Source: Roseiarcus fermentans (GTDB taxonomy: Bacteria > Pseudomonadota > Alphaproteobacteria > Rhizobiales > Beijerinckiaceae). From it: a stretch of DNA of 64,000 nucleotides. Below are positions 38,101 through 46,578 of this stretch, piece by piece. Positions within the stretch are counted from its first letter, which is position 1. Each line of letters begins with the position of its first letter. The position numbers and the translations under genes are program-made. A model generated the notes under the pieces. It saw only the letters and a program-made list of their open reading frames with translations, had not been told where the DNA came from and did not search any database. The stretch is from NCBI RefSeq assembly GCF_003315135.1, contig NZ_QNRK01000030.1:25894-89893 (forward strand), written 5' to 3'.

Positions 38101-40509
38101 CCCGATGGCGCCCGGGTCGGATGGGTCGGTGACGATCATGTCGAGTGTCGAGCCATTGTACTCGGGCAGGGCGCTGACCGTGATCTGGGTCGAACCCGCC
38201 GCCGTCGCCGCAGTCGTGGTCGCCGGGACCGTCGTGGTCGGCGGGTCGATCAGATGGGTGTAGGAGTGATCGCCGATCTCGTTGCCCATCTCGAGGATCT
38301 GGTCGTAATAGGGCGTCGAGACCGACCAGTTGGTCCCGCTGGCTTCGGACGGGTCGGCGTCGTTTCCGATGTTGATGTAGTAACTGCCGACGAAGTCGTA
38401 TTGCTGCTTCAGCGACTGCAGGATCGGGATCAGTTCGGTGTAGATCCCCGTCCCGCTCGCGGGAGAGACGTCCGACGGAAACTGCGACTGATCCATGTCG
38501 GTGCGTGAATTCACGACGCCTTTGAACCGCGTGATGTCCATCGTGAGGCTCGGCGTCGCGCCGAACACGGCGTTCTGGATGACGTGCTGCAGCAAATTGC
38601 TGTCGCCGAACAGGCCCGTGGTGGCGAAATCCGTGGAGCCGGTCGACGACTGCACCACGCCCGGCAGGGTGGCGCCGCCAGAAATCTTGATGTCGGCGAT
38701 CGTCGTCGCCGGCGCCGTATAGCCTGAATACGTCGCGTAATCGCTGTTCGTGTAATAGCCCTGGGTCGTGCCCGCGAACATGCCGCTCGCGCCGCCGATC
38801 AATTCGCCGGACGTGAACCCGGAGAGGATCGGATTGTTGTTCGCCAGCGCCGTCGGATCGGGTTGCACCGAATAGGTCGCCGCGCCGTCGCTGGAGGGCT
38901 GCAGGTTGAGCAGGGTCTCCATCGACGCGTAGGGATTGCCCGACAACGCATTGCCGTTCTGATCATTCGTCATGAAGTCGCCGGACGTGATGATCGGAAT
39001 CTTGTCGGTCGTGACCACCTGTTGCAGCGCAGCGTCGATCGCCGCGACCTGGCTCGACTGCACGTCCTGAAAATCCGGGAAGATCAGCGCGCTGTATTGC
39101 GACAGCATGGCGGCGTTGGTGAGGTCGGCCTCGGTCAGGAGGTCGTAGGAGACGCCGGCGGCGTCGGCCTGCTCCTGCGCCGTCATGAACAGGTCGGCAT
39201 AGGCGGTCTCGCCGGTCACGCCGCCGCCGTAATAGAGCGCGGCCGTCGTCGCCGAATACACGATGCCGACCTTCTTGACGGGCAGGCTCGCCGAGGTCCC
39301 GGTCCCGGTCCCGGTCCCGGTCCCCGTCCCCGTCCCCGTCCCGGTCCCCGTCCCCGTCGCCGCCGGCGCGGCGATTGCGTATTCAGCATTGTTGTTGAAA
39401 TCGCCCGGCAGGCCCTCTGAATTGTTGATTAGGGCGGCGAAGTCGATCGCCGTCGGCTTTGCGCCGCCGGTCGGGGTGAGCAGCGACTGCGGGATCGCGA
39501 CCTCGACGCTCTCGCCGTTAGCGGAAAAGCCATAGGCGAGCGGCTGGCCGCCGTTGAGCGCCGTCGTCACGCCCGCGGACGTCACCGAATACAGGAAGGG
39601 CTCGAGCTGGCTGTTCGAACCGTAGGCGAACACCACCTCGTATTCGGCGCCGATCTTGCCGGGCGCGAACGATGGGCTGTAGCCGGTCGCCGTGTTCTGG
39701 TCGGTATTGAGATAGATGATCGTGCCCGCCGCGATCACCGGATCGGTCGAGCTGGTGGCGTCGATGCCGATCACATAGGTGGGGCCGAGCGTCGCGTCGT
39801 CGAGGCCGGCCCCGTAGACCTGATAGCCCGTGACGGTGTTCGACGAGGTCATGATCATGTCGCTGGACGGGAAATCCGTGAACGTTCCGTTGAGCGTGAT
39901 CTGGTTTCCGATCGTGGTCGCGGTCCCGGTCCCGGTTTCCGTCGTCGTCGCCGGCGCTGCGATTGCGTATTCGGGATCGTAGTTGAAATCGCCCGGCAGG
40001 CCGTCCGCGTTGTTGATCAGGGCGGCGAAGTCGATCGCGGTCGGCGCCGCGCCGCCGGACGGGGTGAGCAGCGACTGCGGGATCGCGACCTCGACGCTCT
40101 CGCCGTTGCTGGAAAAGCCGTAGGCGAGCGGCAGGCCGCCGTTGAGCTCCGTCGTCACGCCCGCCGACGTCACCGAATATAGGAAGGGCTCGAGCACGCC
40201 GTTAGAGGTGGAGAACACGATTTCGTATTCGGCGCCGATCTTGCCGGGCGAAAACGACGGGCTGTAGCCGGTCGCCGTGTTCTGGTCGGTGTTGAGATAG
40301 ATGATCGTCCCCGCGGCGATCACCGGATCCGTCGAACTGGTCGCGTCGACGCCGATTACGTAGGTCTGGCCGAGCGTCGCGTCGTTCAGGGCTTCGCCGT
40401 AGATCTGGTAGCCCGCGACCGTACTGGACGCGGTCATGATCATGGCGTTGGCCGGCCAATCGCCGAACGCGCCGTCGAGCGTGATCTGGTTTCCGATCGT
40501 GGTCGCCAT
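35146..40509 (-). CDS. Very large multidomain secreted/surface protein with deacetylase-like domain
   Basis: 1787 residues, no Sec signal. In order: two near-identical beta domains (3-186, 198-382), a Thr-Gly linker (385-405), a Rossmann-like domain (about 411-650), a polysaccharide-deacetylase-like domain (about 655-1040) with D671-M-D673, H748-x3-H752 and WPWHDYG 984-990, then a beta region, Ig-like repeats (about 1238-1327, 1328-1417, then a third) and a C-terminal Ala/Gly/Ser/Thr repeat region ending in NVIA. The lack of signal peptide and the tail (AWLYSGGAATVYVNDTT) suggest type I secretion. It resembles Agd3/PelA-like exopolysaccharide deacetylases in layout; this is inference. ATG 40509 has GGGGGAG upstream. 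Confidence 0.85.
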   Translation of the reverse strand: MATTIGNQITLDGAFGDWPANAMIMTASSTVAGYQIYGEALNDATLGQTYVIGVDATSSTDPVIAAGTIIYLNTDQNTATGYSPSFSPGKIGAEYEIVFSTSNGVLEPFLYSVTSAGVTTELNGGLPLAYGFSSNGESVEVAIPQSLLTPSGGAAPTAIDFAALINNADGLPGDFNYDPEYAIAAPATTTETGTGTATTIGNQITLNGTFTDFPSSDMIMTSSNTVTGYQVYGAGLDDATLGPTYVIGIDATSSTDPVIAAGTIIYLNTDQNTATGYSPSFAPGKIGAEYEVVFAYGSNSQLEPFLYSVTSAGVTTALNGGQPLAYGFSANGESVEVAIPQSLLTPTGGAKPTAIDFAALINNSEGLPGDFNNNAEYAIAAPAATGTGTGTGTGTGTGTGTGTGTSASLPVKKVGIVYSATTAALYYGGGVTGETAYADLFMTAQEQADAAGVSYDLLTEADLTNAAMLSQYSALIFPDFQDVQSSQVAAIDAALQQVVTTDKIPIITSGDFMTNDQNGNALSGNPYASMETLLNLQPSSDGAATYSVQPDPTALANNNPILSGFTSGELIGGASGMFAGTTQGYYTNSDYATYSGYTAPATTIADIKISGGATLPGVVQSSTGSTDFATTGLFGDSNLLQHVIQNAVFGATPSLTMDITRFKGVVNSRTDMDQSQFPSDVSPASGTGIYTELIPILQSLKQQYDFVGSYYINIGNDADPSEASGTNWSVSTPYYDQILEMGNEIGDHSYTHLIDPPTTTVPATTTAATAAGSTQITVSALPEYNGSTLDMIVTDPSDPGAIGTNTLVSAVTANANGSYTLTLVSGGGGVLAAIPAGATLDFGIPTEDTNYLGTGTTGTFTYAYEFGQSKAIEQSNIGITIAGAAVPGENDDLPDSEQILSYFPTTSGVTGYVNGGWTGVDSGSPNAIGYITPSETSSVYIAPNITFDFTEVQYDGKTGAAALADWESLFNQLSANSATPIIVWPWHDYGITDFPTGGAGTAAPGYSEAMYADFIQYAYNADYEFVTSEDLAQRVAAEQAATLSESTSGSVVTASVTPGVSGQDEDLGAMALNVVNGAAGQVIKNAGGWYAYDADSVFLANDTANKGAAETFTVTLGATQDDVTHVDSLPMRADLMSVSGNGSNLTVSFTGDGALDIHLKTPGAGANVVSVQASITGTEGAGALAPTATLNGDDLTLTFNDGAEAISSASPQGVPVLHTVTITEAATAVAGATFVFGAPVVAITTAGATTNHATQTIAGTVTAGGAAVGSTVTITDNGKTVGTAAVSNGAWSTTVTLSEGANSVIASDTDAAGDTGASGAVAMTLDTVAPTVAIATAGGTTSQTTQTIAGTVTTTEAAAGSTVTLFDNGTQVGTASLSGGAWSTTVTLGAGSNSIVAKDTDAAGNTGASNAVVYTVATSMAAPAITSESYSGSGATGHWVLGGTATAGATVTVSDGATALGTATAASSGAWTFTTAETNGAIRVYTATAKSGASTSAASAAVTEGTTGNDVFTFASEAALSAAALINGDGGTDTLQLSAAAVLSDADFAHVQAIQTLGLTGASSVTLGTNASKAGVKTVVTGSGATSVADSMTGTLSVNAAALASGGTLTLSGSGAVAVTGLAGALDASGDSGALTVTETGAGSIKTGSGVDKITAAKGGNTIAVNGKGDTMTVTGHTAADTFTWSTTGASPNTTAGRDTITGFAAGGSINDLLNVSSINSGLAIQGSLKNSTKKVAADSIAWLYSGGAATVYVNDTTSALSTSSSSLMAITLAGVSSGLSAANVIA
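39295..39357. repeat. Hexanucleotide tandem repeat encoding (Thr-Gly)n
   Basis: About ten tandem GGTCCC/GGTCCCC-like six-base units encode the Thr-Gly linker of the large surface protein. Every unit is in frame, so changes in copy number would alter linker length without breaking the gene. Confidence 0.8.
39364..40503. repeat. Internal duplication of the N-terminal domain
   Basis: Residues 3-186 (40503 down to 39952) and 198-382 (39918 down to 39364) of the large surface protein are copies of each other, sharing long blocks such as SSTDPVIAAGTIIYLNTDQN and NGESVEVAIPQSLLTP. The high similarity at protein and DNA level points to recent duplication or gene conversion. Confidence 0.85.
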
Positions 40510-40998
40510 CCTGGACTCCCCCTTGATGGTTCGAGCCGGCCCAAAGCGACGACTGGCGCGCGAGCGCGCGTGGCGCCCGGAGACCCGAAGCAAGCCGTTG
40601 GGTGCTCTGCGAACTGAAGTTTCGAAGGCGATCGCCCATTCCAACCGGGCTTGCCGGCCCTCACGCAACGGCAAACGACGTCGCCGGTCCAGCAAGAATT
40701 CCTGTCGTTCGTCAGAGTTCATCGAGGCCTGACGATCGATCGGCGCAAGTCTATCGGCCGGGCCGCATGTTCGGGCGCGTCCCGAGGGCGCGAATCATCT
40801 GTGGAGGCAGGCTTCATCAGGATCGTCCGGGGCGGTGGACGCCAGCGCCGTGACCCGCGGATTTGGCCGTCCGGCGACGGAAAGGACCCGGCCGGTCCGA
40901 TCGCAACGCGGGCGGCGGCCGCGTCCGCGTGGTAGAGTCCGGGCGCTCCACGGGGGGCCCACGGCTCGATCGAGCGCGAGCGGCAGGAGTGCGTTCGG
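40510..40998. other. Divergent promoter region
   Basis: Nearly 490 bases between the divergent starts of the large surface protein and the P450. No gene, terminator or clear operator was found; frames here are not protein-like. It must hold both promoters. Confidence 0.4.
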
Positions 40999-42186
40999 AT
41001 GACGGCTGTACCGGCTCTCGACCTCGACCCGTTCGACGACGCCTTCCTGACGAACCCCTACCCTTTCCACGCGGCGATTCGCGACGCGGGCCCGGTCGTC
41101 CGGCTCCCGCGGTACGGCGTCTACGCCTCCGCCCGCCACGCCGAAGTCGCGCGCGGCCTCGCCGAATGGGAGATCTTTTCTTCCGCCGCCGGCGTCGGAC
41201 TCGAGGACTTTCGCCGCGCCGCGCCGTGGCGCCCGCCGAGCCTCATTCTGGAGGCCGACCCGCCGCTCCACACCCGCACCCGCACGGTGCTGAACCGCGC
41301 GCTCTCGGCCAAGGCGATGGCGAACCTGCGCGATCGCTTTCGCGACGCGGCGGAAGCTTTCGCCGACAGACTGCTCGCCCGGCGAAGCTGCGACGCCATT
41401 CACGAGATCGCCGAGGCCTATCCGCTGAGCGTCTTTCCGGGCGCGGTCGGGCTCGGGGCCGAGGGGCTCGAGAACCTGCTGCCCTATGGCGCCATGGCCT
41501 TCAACGCCTTCGGACCTCGCAACCGGCACTTCGAGGAGTCGTTCCGCCGCGCCTCCGAGGTCGTCGCCTGGATCACGGCGCAATGCCAGCGCGAGGCGCT
41601 CTCGCCGGAAGGAATCGGCGCGACGATCTGGGGGGCGGTCGACACGGGGGAAATCTCCGCAGCGGAAGCGCCGCTGCTGGTTCGATCGGTGCTCACGGCG
41701 GGACTGGACACGACGATCATCGGCATCGGCAACGGCCTCTTCTGCCTGGCCGCCAATCCGGACGAATGGACGAAGCTGCGCGACAATCCGGCGCTGGTGC
41801 GGCCGGCCTTCGACGAAATGCTGCGTTGGGAGTCGCCGGTCCAGACCTTCTTCCGCACCACCACGAAGGCGACCGAACTCGGCGGCGCGACGCTGCCGGC
41901 GGATGCGAAAATCCTGCTGTTCCTCGCCGGCGCCAATCGCGACCCACGCAAATGGGCGGACCCGGACCGCTTCGACGTCACGCGCAAAGCCGCTGGACAT
42001 GCGGCCTTCGGCGCCGGCATCCACCTTTGCGTGGGGCAGATGTTGGCGCGTCTCGAAGCGGAGGTGATCTTTTCGGCGCTGCTGAAACGGTTCCAGCGCG
42101 TCGAACTGGCCGGCGAGCCGATTCGCAAGCTCAACAACACGTTGCGGCAATTCGCCAGCCTGCCCCTGAAGCTGACGCCTGCGTGA
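40999..42186 (+). CDS. Cytochrome P450, CYP199A-like
   Basis: The 395-residue soluble P450 has the oxygen-binding helix AGLDTT (234-239), E273-x-x-R276 and the heme loop FGAGIHLCVGQ with Cys344. It shares long runs with CYP199A2 of Rhodopseudomonas: GVGLEDF, PWRPPSLILEADPP, AEAYPLSVFP, SPVQTFFRTTTK and the closing LPLKLTPA. CYP199A enzymes demethylate or hydroxylate para-substituted benzoates. No ferredoxin or reductase gene lies next to it, so its redox partner must be encoded elsewhere. Confidence 0.92.
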   Translation: MTAVPALDLDPFDDAFLTNPYPFHAAIRDAGPVVRLPRYGVYASARHAEVARGLAEWEIFSSAAGVGLEDFRRAAPWRPPSLILEADPPLHTRTRTVLNRALSAKAMANLRDRFRDAAEAFADRLLARRSCDAIHEIAEAYPLSVFPGAVGLGAEGLENLLPYGAMAFNAFGPRNRHFEESFRRASEVVAWITAQCQREALSPEGIGATIWGAVDTGEISAAEAPLLVRSVLTAGLDTTIIGIGNGLFCLAANPDEWTKLRDNPALVRPAFDEMLRWESPVQTFFRTTTKATELGGATLPADAKILLFLAGANRDPRKWADPDRFDVTRKAAGHAAFGAGIHLCVGQMLARLEAEVIFSALLKRFQRVELAGEPIRKLNNTLRQFASLPLKLTPA

Positions 42187-42217
42187 GTGAGGGCCGCGGG
42201 AAGGCCATCCCCTGCCG

Positions 42218-43498
42218 TCATCCCCTCAGCGCCTGGTCGAGGTCGGCGATCAGGTCGTCCGGATTCTCGATCCCGACCGACAGCCGGATCAGCGCCGGCG
42301 TGATGCCGAGCCGCACCTGTTCCTCGGCGGCGATGTCCGAGTGCGTCATCGAGGCGGGATGCGAGGCGAGCGACTCCGTGCCGCCGAGGCTGACCGCGAG
42401 CTTGAACACCTCGAGTTTGTTCAGCGCGGCGAAAGCCTCGGCCTCTCCGCCCACGACCTCGAAGGCGAAGGTCGAGCCTGCGCTCTTGCACTGGCGCTGG
42501 AACAGCGGCCGGTCGGGATGATCGTCGGGCAGGAAGCCCAGATACCAGACCGACGCGACCCGCGGATGGCCCTTCAGGAAGCTCGCGACCTTCAGCGCGC
42601 CGTCCGCCGACGCGGTCATCCGCAGTTTCAGGGTCTCGAGCGAGCGCATCAAGAGCCAGCCGGTGTGGGGGTCGCACATCGTCCCGAGGATGGTGCGAAA
42701 GCCGCGGATCGGCTCGAGCGCGGCGAGCGTCCCCGAGCACCCGCCGGCGATCAGGTCGGAGTGGCCGCCGACGTACTTGGTCAGCGAGGTCACGACCAGG
42801 TCGGCGCCGAGCGCGATCGGCGTCTGGTACAGCGGGCCGAGAAAGGTGTTGTCGACGACGACGACCGGGCGGCGCCCGTCGGGCCCCTTCAGGGTCTCGG
42901 CCAGCTCGCGGGCGCGAGCAATGTCGACGAGGCCGTTGGTCGGGTTGGCCGGCGTCTCGAGGTAGAGCGCCGCGACCGGCCCCGCCCGGCGCGCCGCCGC
43001 GACCGCCTGCTCCATCGCCGGATTGCCGCCTTCGGCGAAGAATTCGATCGGCGTCACGCCGAACTGCGGCAGGATCTTTCGCAGCAGGAAGTCGGTGCCG
43101 CCGTAGACCGGACCGGAATGAACGATCGTGGAGCCGGGCCGAGCGTAGGCCCACAGCGTAGTCGAGATCGCCGCCATGCCGGAGGCGAACACGAGGTTCG
43201 CCTCGGCCTCGTCCCAGATCGCCAGCCGGTCCTCGAGCATTTCGAGATCGGGGTTGTTGATCCGGCTGTAGATGAGGCCGGGCTCCTCGTTCGGCCGCCT
43301 GGCGCGCAGGCCGTAGGCCAGCTCGAAGAACGCCTTGCCGTCCTCCGCGGTGCGGAACACGAAGGTCGAGGTGAGAAACACCGGAGGCTTCAGCGACCGC
43401 TCCGACAGGAACGGATCGTAGCCGTAGCCCATCATCAGGGTCTCCGGCGCCAACGCGCGGTCGCCGATCCGCTTCCTGCGCCAGCGTTGGTCGGACAT
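42218..43498 (-). CDS. Cys/Met metabolism PLP enzyme (cystathionine gamma-synthase family)
   Basis: A 426-residue fold-type I PLP enzyme. The PLP lysine is K241 in VTSLTKYVGGHSD; YSRINNP, SGMAAIS, ETPANPT, DNTFLGP and SLGGTESLASHPASMTHS match the gamma-family consensus. The reaction could be cystathionine gamma-synthase, methionine gamma-lyase or sulfhydrylation; sequence alone does not separate these. ATG 43498 is chosen; the frame extends upstream without family sequence. Confidence 0.9.
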   Translation of the reverse strand: MSDQRWRRKRIGDRALAPETLMMGYGYDPFLSERSLKPPVFLTSTFVFRTAEDGKAFFELAYGLRARRPNEEPGLIYSRINNPDLEMLEDRLAIWDEAEANLVFASGMAAISTTLWAYARPGSTIVHSGPVYGGTDFLLRKILPQFGVTPIEFFAEGGNPAMEQAVAAARRAGPVAALYLETPANPTNGLVDIARARELAETLKGPDGRRPVVVVDNTFLGPLYQTPIALGADLVVTSLTKYVGGHSDLIAGGCSGTLAALEPIRGFRTILGTMCDPHTGWLLMRSLETLKLRMTASADGALKVASFLKGHPRVASVWYLGFLPDDHPDRPLFQRQCKSAGSTFAFEVVGGEAEAFAALNKLEVFKLAVSLGGTESLASHPASMTHSDIAAEEQVRLGITPALIRLSVGIENPDDLIADLDQALRG

Positions 43499-43615
43499 GC
43501 GGTTCCCCCTCCACGGGACGGCGCCGCGCGCCGGCCGCGCTCGCCCTCCCGCCCGCCCTCGCGGGCGGCGCCCCAAGACGGAGCATACAATGAATTGGCC
43601 GCGCCTGCGACGCCG

Positions 43616-43834
43616 TCAGCCGGCGGCCGGGTTGTCGTCGATCAGGCTGCGGCGCCGTCCGAGTCGCGCCTCGTCCTCGGACACCCAGACCCGCCGCCCA
43701 CCCAACAGCATCACGGCGATCGCTTCGCGCTTTTCTCGGCCGCGCCACTGCTGCAGCGACGCCGCATGCGCGGCCAGAACGTGGGCTTTCAAGGATATGC
43801 CAGGGGCCCGATGGACAACCGCGTGTCCGCTCAT
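43616..43834 (-). CDS. Small conserved-type protein, unknown function
   Basis: The 72-residue frame has a very good ribosome binding site (GGAGGATCGA directly before ATG 43834). The sequence is mixed polar and hydrophobic with a basic middle part (LQQWRGREKREAIAVMLLGGRRVWVSEDEARLGRR), without signal peptide or membrane segment. No family is recognised. Support rests on the start signal and composition. Confidence 0.55.
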   Translation of the reverse strand: MSGHAVVHRAPGISLKAHVLAAHAASLQQWRGREKREAIAVMLLGGRRVWVSEDEARLGRRRSLIDDNPAAG

Positions 43835-44104
43835 TCGATCCTCCAGATCGAAAACCTCCCTTCTTCCGGCCGTCCCCGTCGCTCCCGCATCGCCTTGTTA
43901 AGGGATGGTTAAGCCTTACGCGCAAACTCTGGCGCGATTGGGGTCGAAAGCCACCGATCCGGCGCGATCAGAAATTAAAGCGGGTTAAAGAAGCGGGGTT
44001 CGGCAGGCCGATCACGGGGGCATGTGGCGGGACGCTCCCTGCGTCCCGCGCTGCGCCAGTCGAAGCTTTGCCAGCCGGCGCCGTCCGTCGCCGCCGGCCG
44101 GCCT

Positions 44105-45742
44105 TCACGCTACAGCCACCGCCGGCGAGAACGTGTCCGCGCTCCCGCTCGCCCACAGGTCGCGCCAGCGCGGGTCGTCGGCGCCCGTGAGGAGTTCGCC
44201 GCGCTTCAGCGCCGGATAGAGTTCTGCGAAGGTCTTCGACTCCTCGGCGCTGATCCGGCGCGAGAAATGCTCCGGCGCCAGGTCCTTCGGGTGCTCGAGC
44301 CCGGCGGCGGCGACGAGTTCGGCGAGCGCGTGCAGCATGGCGGCGTGGTAGCGCCGCACCCGTTCGGTCTTGTCGGCGACGACCAGCGCGCGCGACCGGG
44401 TCGGGTCCTGGGTCGCGACGCCCGTCGGACAGCAATCGGTGTGGCAGCTCATCGACTGGATGCAGCCGAGCGCGAACATGAAACCGCGCGCGGCGTTGCA
44501 CCAGTCGGCCCCGAGCGCCATGGCGCGGGCGATGTCGAAGCTGTTGACGATCTTCCCCGAGCAGCCGATGCGGACGCGCTCGCGCGCGTCGATCCCGATC
44601 AGGGCGTTGCGCACGAACACGAGGCCCTCGCGCATCGGCGCGCCGAGGTGGTCGGCGAATTCCAGCGGGGCGGCGCCGGTTCCGCCCTCCATGCCGTCGA
44701 CGACGATGAAGTCGGGATAGAGCCCGGTCTCGACCATCGCCTTGCAGACGCCGAGAAACTCCCACGGATGGCCGACGCAGAGCTTGAAGCCGACCGGCTT
44801 GCCGCCTGAAAGGTCGCGCAGCCAGGCGATGAAGGCGACCAGCTCGAGCGGGGTCGAGAAGGCGCTGTGGGCGGCCGGCGAGACGCAGTCCCTGCCCGGC
44901 TCGACCCCGCGGATCGCCGCGATTTCCGCGGTCACTTTCGACCCCGGCAGCACGCCGCCGTGCCCCGGCTTCGCGCCCTGCGACAGCTTGATCTCGATCA
45001 TCTTGATCTGGTCGTTCGCCGCGACGGAGCGGAACGTCTCGGGATCGAAGCGGCCCTCGGCCGTGCGGCAGCCGAAGTAGCCCGAGCCGATCTCCCAGAC
45101 GATGTCGCCGCCCTCGCGGTGATAGGGGCTCAATCCGCCCTCGCCGGTGTCGTGCGCGAACCCCCCGAGGGCTGCGCCCCGGTTGAGCGCGCGTACGGCG
45201 TTGGCGCTCAGCGCGCCGAAGCTCATGGCCGAAATGTTGAACACGGACAGCGAGCAGGGTCTTGCGCAATCAGGGCCGCCGACCGTGATGCGGAAACCCT
45301 CGGTCGCCACCGGCTTCGGGGCCATCGAATGCCTGAGCCATTCGTAGCCGGGGGCGTTGGTGTCGCGCAGCGTGCCGAACGGCCGCTTGTCGAGGACCAT
45401 CTTGGCGCGCTGGTAGACGACCGCGCGCTGGGTGCGCGAGAACGGCAAGCCGTCAGTCTCGCTTTCGAAGAAGTATTGCCGCATCTCCGGCCGGATCTCT
45501 TCGAGAATGAAACGCAGGTGCGCTGCGATCGGATAGTTGCGCAACACCGCGTGCCGGGTCTGGACCAGGTCGTAGACGCCGAGCGCCGCCAGCGCGCCGA
45601 ACAGCGCCGCGCCCGTCCACAACGCAGCGGCGACCGACGGCGCCGCGCCGGCGGCGGCGAGAGCGAGGAACAGCAGCGTCACAAGCGCGGCGGAGGTGAG
45701 CGCGAAAAAGCGCGGCGAAAGCGCCAAGCCCAGGGCCTGCAT
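44105..45742 (-). CDS. FMN-binding glutamate synthase family protein
   Basis: A 545-residue protein with two N-terminal transmembrane helices (about 10-60) followed by the FMN-binding central domain of glutamate synthase. SVFNISAMSFGALS, GEGGLSPYH, KPGHGGVLPG, VDGMEGGTGAAPLEF and the iron-sulfur Cys cluster CIQSMSCHTDCCPTG are intact. The amidotransferase domain is absent, so it is not a canonical GltB; members of this stand-alone group have no settled reaction. ATG 45742 has GGGAGGATGCC upstream. Confidence 0.92.
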   Translation of the reverse strand: MQALGLALSPRFFALTSAALVTLLFLALAAAGAAPSVAAALWTGAALFGALAALGVYDLVQTRHAVLRNYPIAAHLRFILEEIRPEMRQYFFESETDGLPFSRTQRAVVYQRAKMVLDKRPFGTLRDTNAPGYEWLRHSMAPKPVATEGFRITVGGPDCARPCSLSVFNISAMSFGALSANAVRALNRGAALGGFAHDTGEGGLSPYHREGGDIVWEIGSGYFGCRTAEGRFDPETFRSVAANDQIKMIEIKLSQGAKPGHGGVLPGSKVTAEIAAIRGVEPGRDCVSPAAHSAFSTPLELVAFIAWLRDLSGGKPVGFKLCVGHPWEFLGVCKAMVETGLYPDFIVVDGMEGGTGAAPLEFADHLGAPMREGLVFVRNALIGIDARERVRIGCSGKIVNSFDIARAMALGADWCNAARGFMFALGCIQSMSCHTDCCPTGVATQDPTRSRALVVADKTERVRRYHAAMLHALAELVAAAGLEHPKDLAPEHFSRRISAEESKTFAELYPALKRGELLTGADDPRWRDLWASGSADTFSPAVAVA

Positions 45743-45964
45743 GGCATCCTCCCGGAGTTCTGTCCGATGCGACCGGGAACCCACGCCGCCCATGGACGCG
45801 CCAGCCGGAAGCCGACCTCTACACCGGATCGAGCGCGCCCCGCATTGATGCGCCTCAAGGCGAGGTTCGATATTTCTCGATCGCGCCCGGCAGGACGGCC
45901 GAGGTCGACCCCGCGCCCGCAGGATTGGGGATTCCGAAGCGGCGGAAAGGGTCGCGCGCGAGCG

Positions 45965-46411
45965 CTAGATCGTGACCAACTCGGTGTGGCCGATGCCGTT
46001 GCGATAGTCGAGGACGGAAACGACGACGGGCGCGATCGAGAAGATCGCGATCGCGTCGGCCTCGTCGGGGCCGAAATCGGCGCCCTCGGGAAAGCGCCTG
46101 AGCATCAGGTCGCCGACCTTGGCGATCTCCGCCCGGTCGACGACGCGCGCCGCCCGCGCCCCCATCGAAAGGCCGAGGATCTCCTCCGTCCGGTCGTAGG
46201 GCAGGTTGACGGTCAGCGACACCTTGTCGTCGAGCGCGATGTTGCGCGCTTTCTGCGAGTCGGCCGCCGTGCCGAAATAGAGGGTCAGGCCGTCGTGGAC
46301 GTAGCTCACCGTCGTCGCCTGCGGGAAGCCGTCGGGGCGGATGGTGGCGAGCGTCATCTCGCGTCCGCCCCCGAGGATGGCGACGATCTTGTCGTGGGTC
46401 GCGCTGTCCAT
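45965..46411 (-). CDS. Pyridoxamine 5'-phosphate oxidase family (split-barrel flavin-binding) protein
   Basis: The 148-residue protein has the split-barrel FMN-binding fold pattern: MTLATIRPDGFPQATTVSYVHDGLTLYFGT, then KARNIALDDKVSLTVNLPY. It is a stand-alone small member, likely an FMN- or F420-type oxidoreductase, not PdxH. ATG 46411 has GGAGG with suitable spacing; the frame continues upstream without domain sequence. Confidence 0.82.
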   Translation of the reverse strand: MDSATHDKIVAILGGGREMTLATIRPDGFPQATTVSYVHDGLTLYFGTAADSQKARNIALDDKVSLTVNLPYDRTEEILGLSMGARAARVVDRAEIAKVGDLMLRRFPEGADFGPDEADAIAIFSIAPVVVSVLDYRNGIGHTELVTI

Positions 46412-46578
46412 GGTCCCCGTCCTCCGCTCGTCGCCCGTCCCGCCGCGCGCCCGCCTGAACCCGAACGCGACGCGCGAACGATATTGGTATGGGGCGCCGA
46501 GACTGGAAAGCGAAAATATTTCACACGGAACAAGCCCTGCGCAACCGGGTTCCTTCGCCTCCAAACCAGGAGAGCGCC

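Noticed and set aside
35071..38508. 1145-codon open frame on the plus strand opposite the large surface protein
   Set aside because: Composition is Arg/Gly/Asp shadow of the repeat-rich gene on the other strand, without recognisable motifs.
39295..39357. CRISPR-like array of short repeats
   Set aside because: The units are contiguous six-base repeats without spacers and encode a Thr-Gly linker.
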